Shown here in pieces: positions 62,724-64,000 of a DNA stretch of 64,000 bases. A program made the position numbers and the translations under genes. Position 1 is the stretch's first letter. The number at the start of each line of letters is the position of its first letter. The notes under the pieces were generated by a model that saw only the letters and a list, made by a program, of their open reading frames with translations, searched no databases and was not told where the DNA came from. The DNA is from Azospirillum rugosum (GTDB lineage: Bacteria; Pseudomonadota; Alphaproteobacteria; Azospirillales; Azospirillaceae), in contig NZ_JAGINP010000001.1 in NCBI RefSeq assembly GCF_017876155.1, positions 558,001 to 622,000 on the forward strand, read 5' to 3'.

Positions 62724-64000
62724 ATGAGCAGGTTTGGCGGCAGACCACCCATGGGGCGCGACCGCGTCCGCCTTTCCACGACGGAGAAGCAAGCCGCCGT
62801 GGCCGCCGCCAAGGACCAGAAGCCCGAGTTCGACAACGACAAGCTGCTGAACCTTCTGCGCTCCGCGAAATCCGAACTGCAGGGCATGCGGCTGATCCAC
62901 ATGCACCTGTCGCTGCTGAAGGACAAGGACCCGTCGAGCCAGATGATCGTCCGCACGATCATCCAGGAATTGGCCAACAAGGCTTCCTACCTCCAGTCCT
63001 TCAACATCTCCAACGGCGACGTCATCATCCTCTACAAGGGCCTGAAGCTGACGGGCGTCACCGACGTCTGCCAGAAGGTCGAGCAGATCTTCCTGTCGAA
63101 GACCACCCTGACCGGGCCCAACCCCTACAAGGAATATTCGCTCTACTCGATCATGGAACTGGCGTTGAACTTCATCAACGTCATCCGCTTCATCGAGGAG
63201 CTTCAGGCGACCGAGACGGGCAGCCACGTCACCGAGACGAAGCCGCCGATCACGCTGGAGGAGATGGCGAAGCTCGAACGCGCCATGCAGATGTTCGACC
63301 TCTCGCCCTTCCTGTTCAACCAGGCCATCGCCAACATCGGCCGCAGCGCCGACGAGGAAATGGCCTATTTCGAGCTGTACATCTCGATCAAGCTGCTCCA
63401 GGAGCGGCTCTGCCCGGACTACGACATCACCGCCAACAAGTGGCTGTTCAACTACTTCACGGCCAACCTCGACCAGTCGGTGCTGCGCGCGCTGAACCAC
63501 GGGCTCAGCTTCATGCGCGGCCGGCGCATCGGCATCAACATCAACCTGTCGACGGTGATCTCCACCGGCTTCGTGAAGTTCGACGAACGCCTGCCGATCG
63601 ACTTCCGCGGCCACGTCGTCCTTGAGATTTCCAAGGGCGACCTGATCGAGAACCTGACGCTGTTCAACGAAGTGGTGGAGTTCGCCCAGGACCGCCAGTA
63701 CCAGATCGCGGTCGACGGCCTGAACCCCTTCTGGGTCACCAACTTCGACCTGGAATACCTGAACGTCGACTACGCGAAGATCTTCTGGTCCAGCGACATG
63801 CTGGAGATGGACCCGACCTTCGAGAAGTATTTCATGGACCGGATCAACGAGCAGGACCGCTGCAAGTTCATCCTGGCCCGCTGCGACAGCGTGTCGAGCC
63901 TCGTCTACGCCCACAAGGTCGGCATCACCATGGTCCAGGGCCGCGCCGTGGACAACATCCTGCGCAAGGGCGTCAGCGTCCGCGAAGCCATCTCCCACGC
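62724..64000 (+). CDS. Degenerate EAL-like domain protein, 3' end missing
   Basis: An open frame of 425 codons that continues past the window edge. It begins MSRFGGRPPMGRDRVRLSTT and has helical segments up to residue 230. Residues 250-425 resemble an EAL domain in outline (VVLEISKGDLIEN, AVDGLNPFWVTNFDLEYLNV, CKFILARCDS, GITMVQGRAVDNILRKG). The active motif EAL/EVL and the metal-binding acidic residues and lysine of phosphodiesterases are not seen. It probably does not degrade cyclic di-GMP; binding or a scaffold role is possible. Codon use is typical. The preceding region 62483-62723 is relatively AT-rich and contains no other gene. Confidence 0.78.
   Translation, partial: MSRFGGRPPMGRDRVRLSTTEKQAAVAAAKDQKPEFDNDKLLNLLRSAKSELQGMRLIHMHLSLLKDKDPSSQMIVRTIIQELANKASYLQSFNISNGDVIILYKGLKLTGVTDVCQKVEQIFLSKTTLTGPNPYKEYSLYSIMELALNFINVIRFIEELQATETGSHVTETKPPITLEEMAKLERAMQMFDLSPFLFNQAIANIGRSADEEMAYFELYISIKLLQERLCPDYDITANKWLFNYFTANLDQSVLRALNHGLSFMRGRRIGININLSTVISTGFVKFDERLPIDFRGHVVLEISKGDLIENLTLFNEVVEFAQDRQYQIAVDGLNPFWVTNFDLEYLNVDYAKIFWSSDMLEMDPTFEKYFMDRINEQDRCKFILARCDSVSSLVYAHKVGITMVQGRAVDNILRKGVSVREAISH

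Overview
The window is high-GC DNA typical of an alphaproteobacterium. It most resembles Azospirillum or a relative in the Rhodospirillales. The argument rests on gene content and order: gatCAB next to ruvX, then pyrB-pyrC-plsY, dprA-topA-rnr-S41 protease-rpmG and pleD/divK, an EipB-type envelope protein, an Entner-Doudoroff gluconate cluster, and C- or G-ended codons nearly everywhere. Species cannot be settled from the window alone.

Layout. 1-2.6 kb: a left-truncated DUF364 protein, a DUF1244 protein and moeA. 2.7-8.9 kb: a catabolic operon with a four-part polar-amino-acid-type ABC importer, a D-2-hydroxyacid dehydrogenase, a LacI-type regulator and a 2-keto-4-pentenoate hydratase-like enzyme. 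9.1-14.2 kb: gluconate and 6-phosphogluconate metabolism (edd, gntK, a GntR-type LacI repressor with two visible operators, gnd). 14.4-16 kb: a trypsin-fold protein lacking its catalytic residues and a BON-LysM protein. 16.1-20 kb: a YehZYXW/OsmF-type betaine importer. 20-26 kb: a cytochrome P450, an old-yellow-enzyme reductase, an S2P protease with CBS domains and small proteins. 26-32.8 kb: tRNA-Ser, a PAS histidine kinase, gatCAB, a GNAT acetyltransferase and ruvX. 32.9-37.4 kb: an accessory block with a ferrous-iron FTR1 permease and cupredoxin pair behind a Fur-like box, twin GFA proteins, a GcvA-like regulator and two envelope proteins. 37.5-52.4 kb: the conserved block pyrB-pyrC-plsY, an AT-rich insertion, then dprA-topA-rnr-S41 protease-rpmG. 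52.5-64 kb: a cell-cycle and cyclic-di-GMP region (pleD, divK, a histidine kinase, a diguanylate cyclase and, at the right edge, a degenerate EAL-like protein), interleaved with eipB, aspS and rnd.

Non-coding structure is the most unusual part. Three large GC-rich palindromic repeats and a fourth, unrelated inverted repeat lie exactly between convergent gene pairs. A 174-bp string of consecutive hairpins bordered by matching palindromes lies at 22.6 kb. A 13-bp tandem repeat precedes gatC, and phased 6-mers precede dprA. Candidate binding sites for FNR/FixK-, LacI-, GntR- and Fur-type regulators were found by eye.

No CRISPR array, transposase, integrase or rRNA was recognised. The best candidate for something undescribed is the low-GC insertion between plsY and dprA, with an unrecognised 430-residue protein. 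Next come the hairpin-string element and two families of apparent pseudo-enzymes (the dead protease and the degenerate EAL protein).
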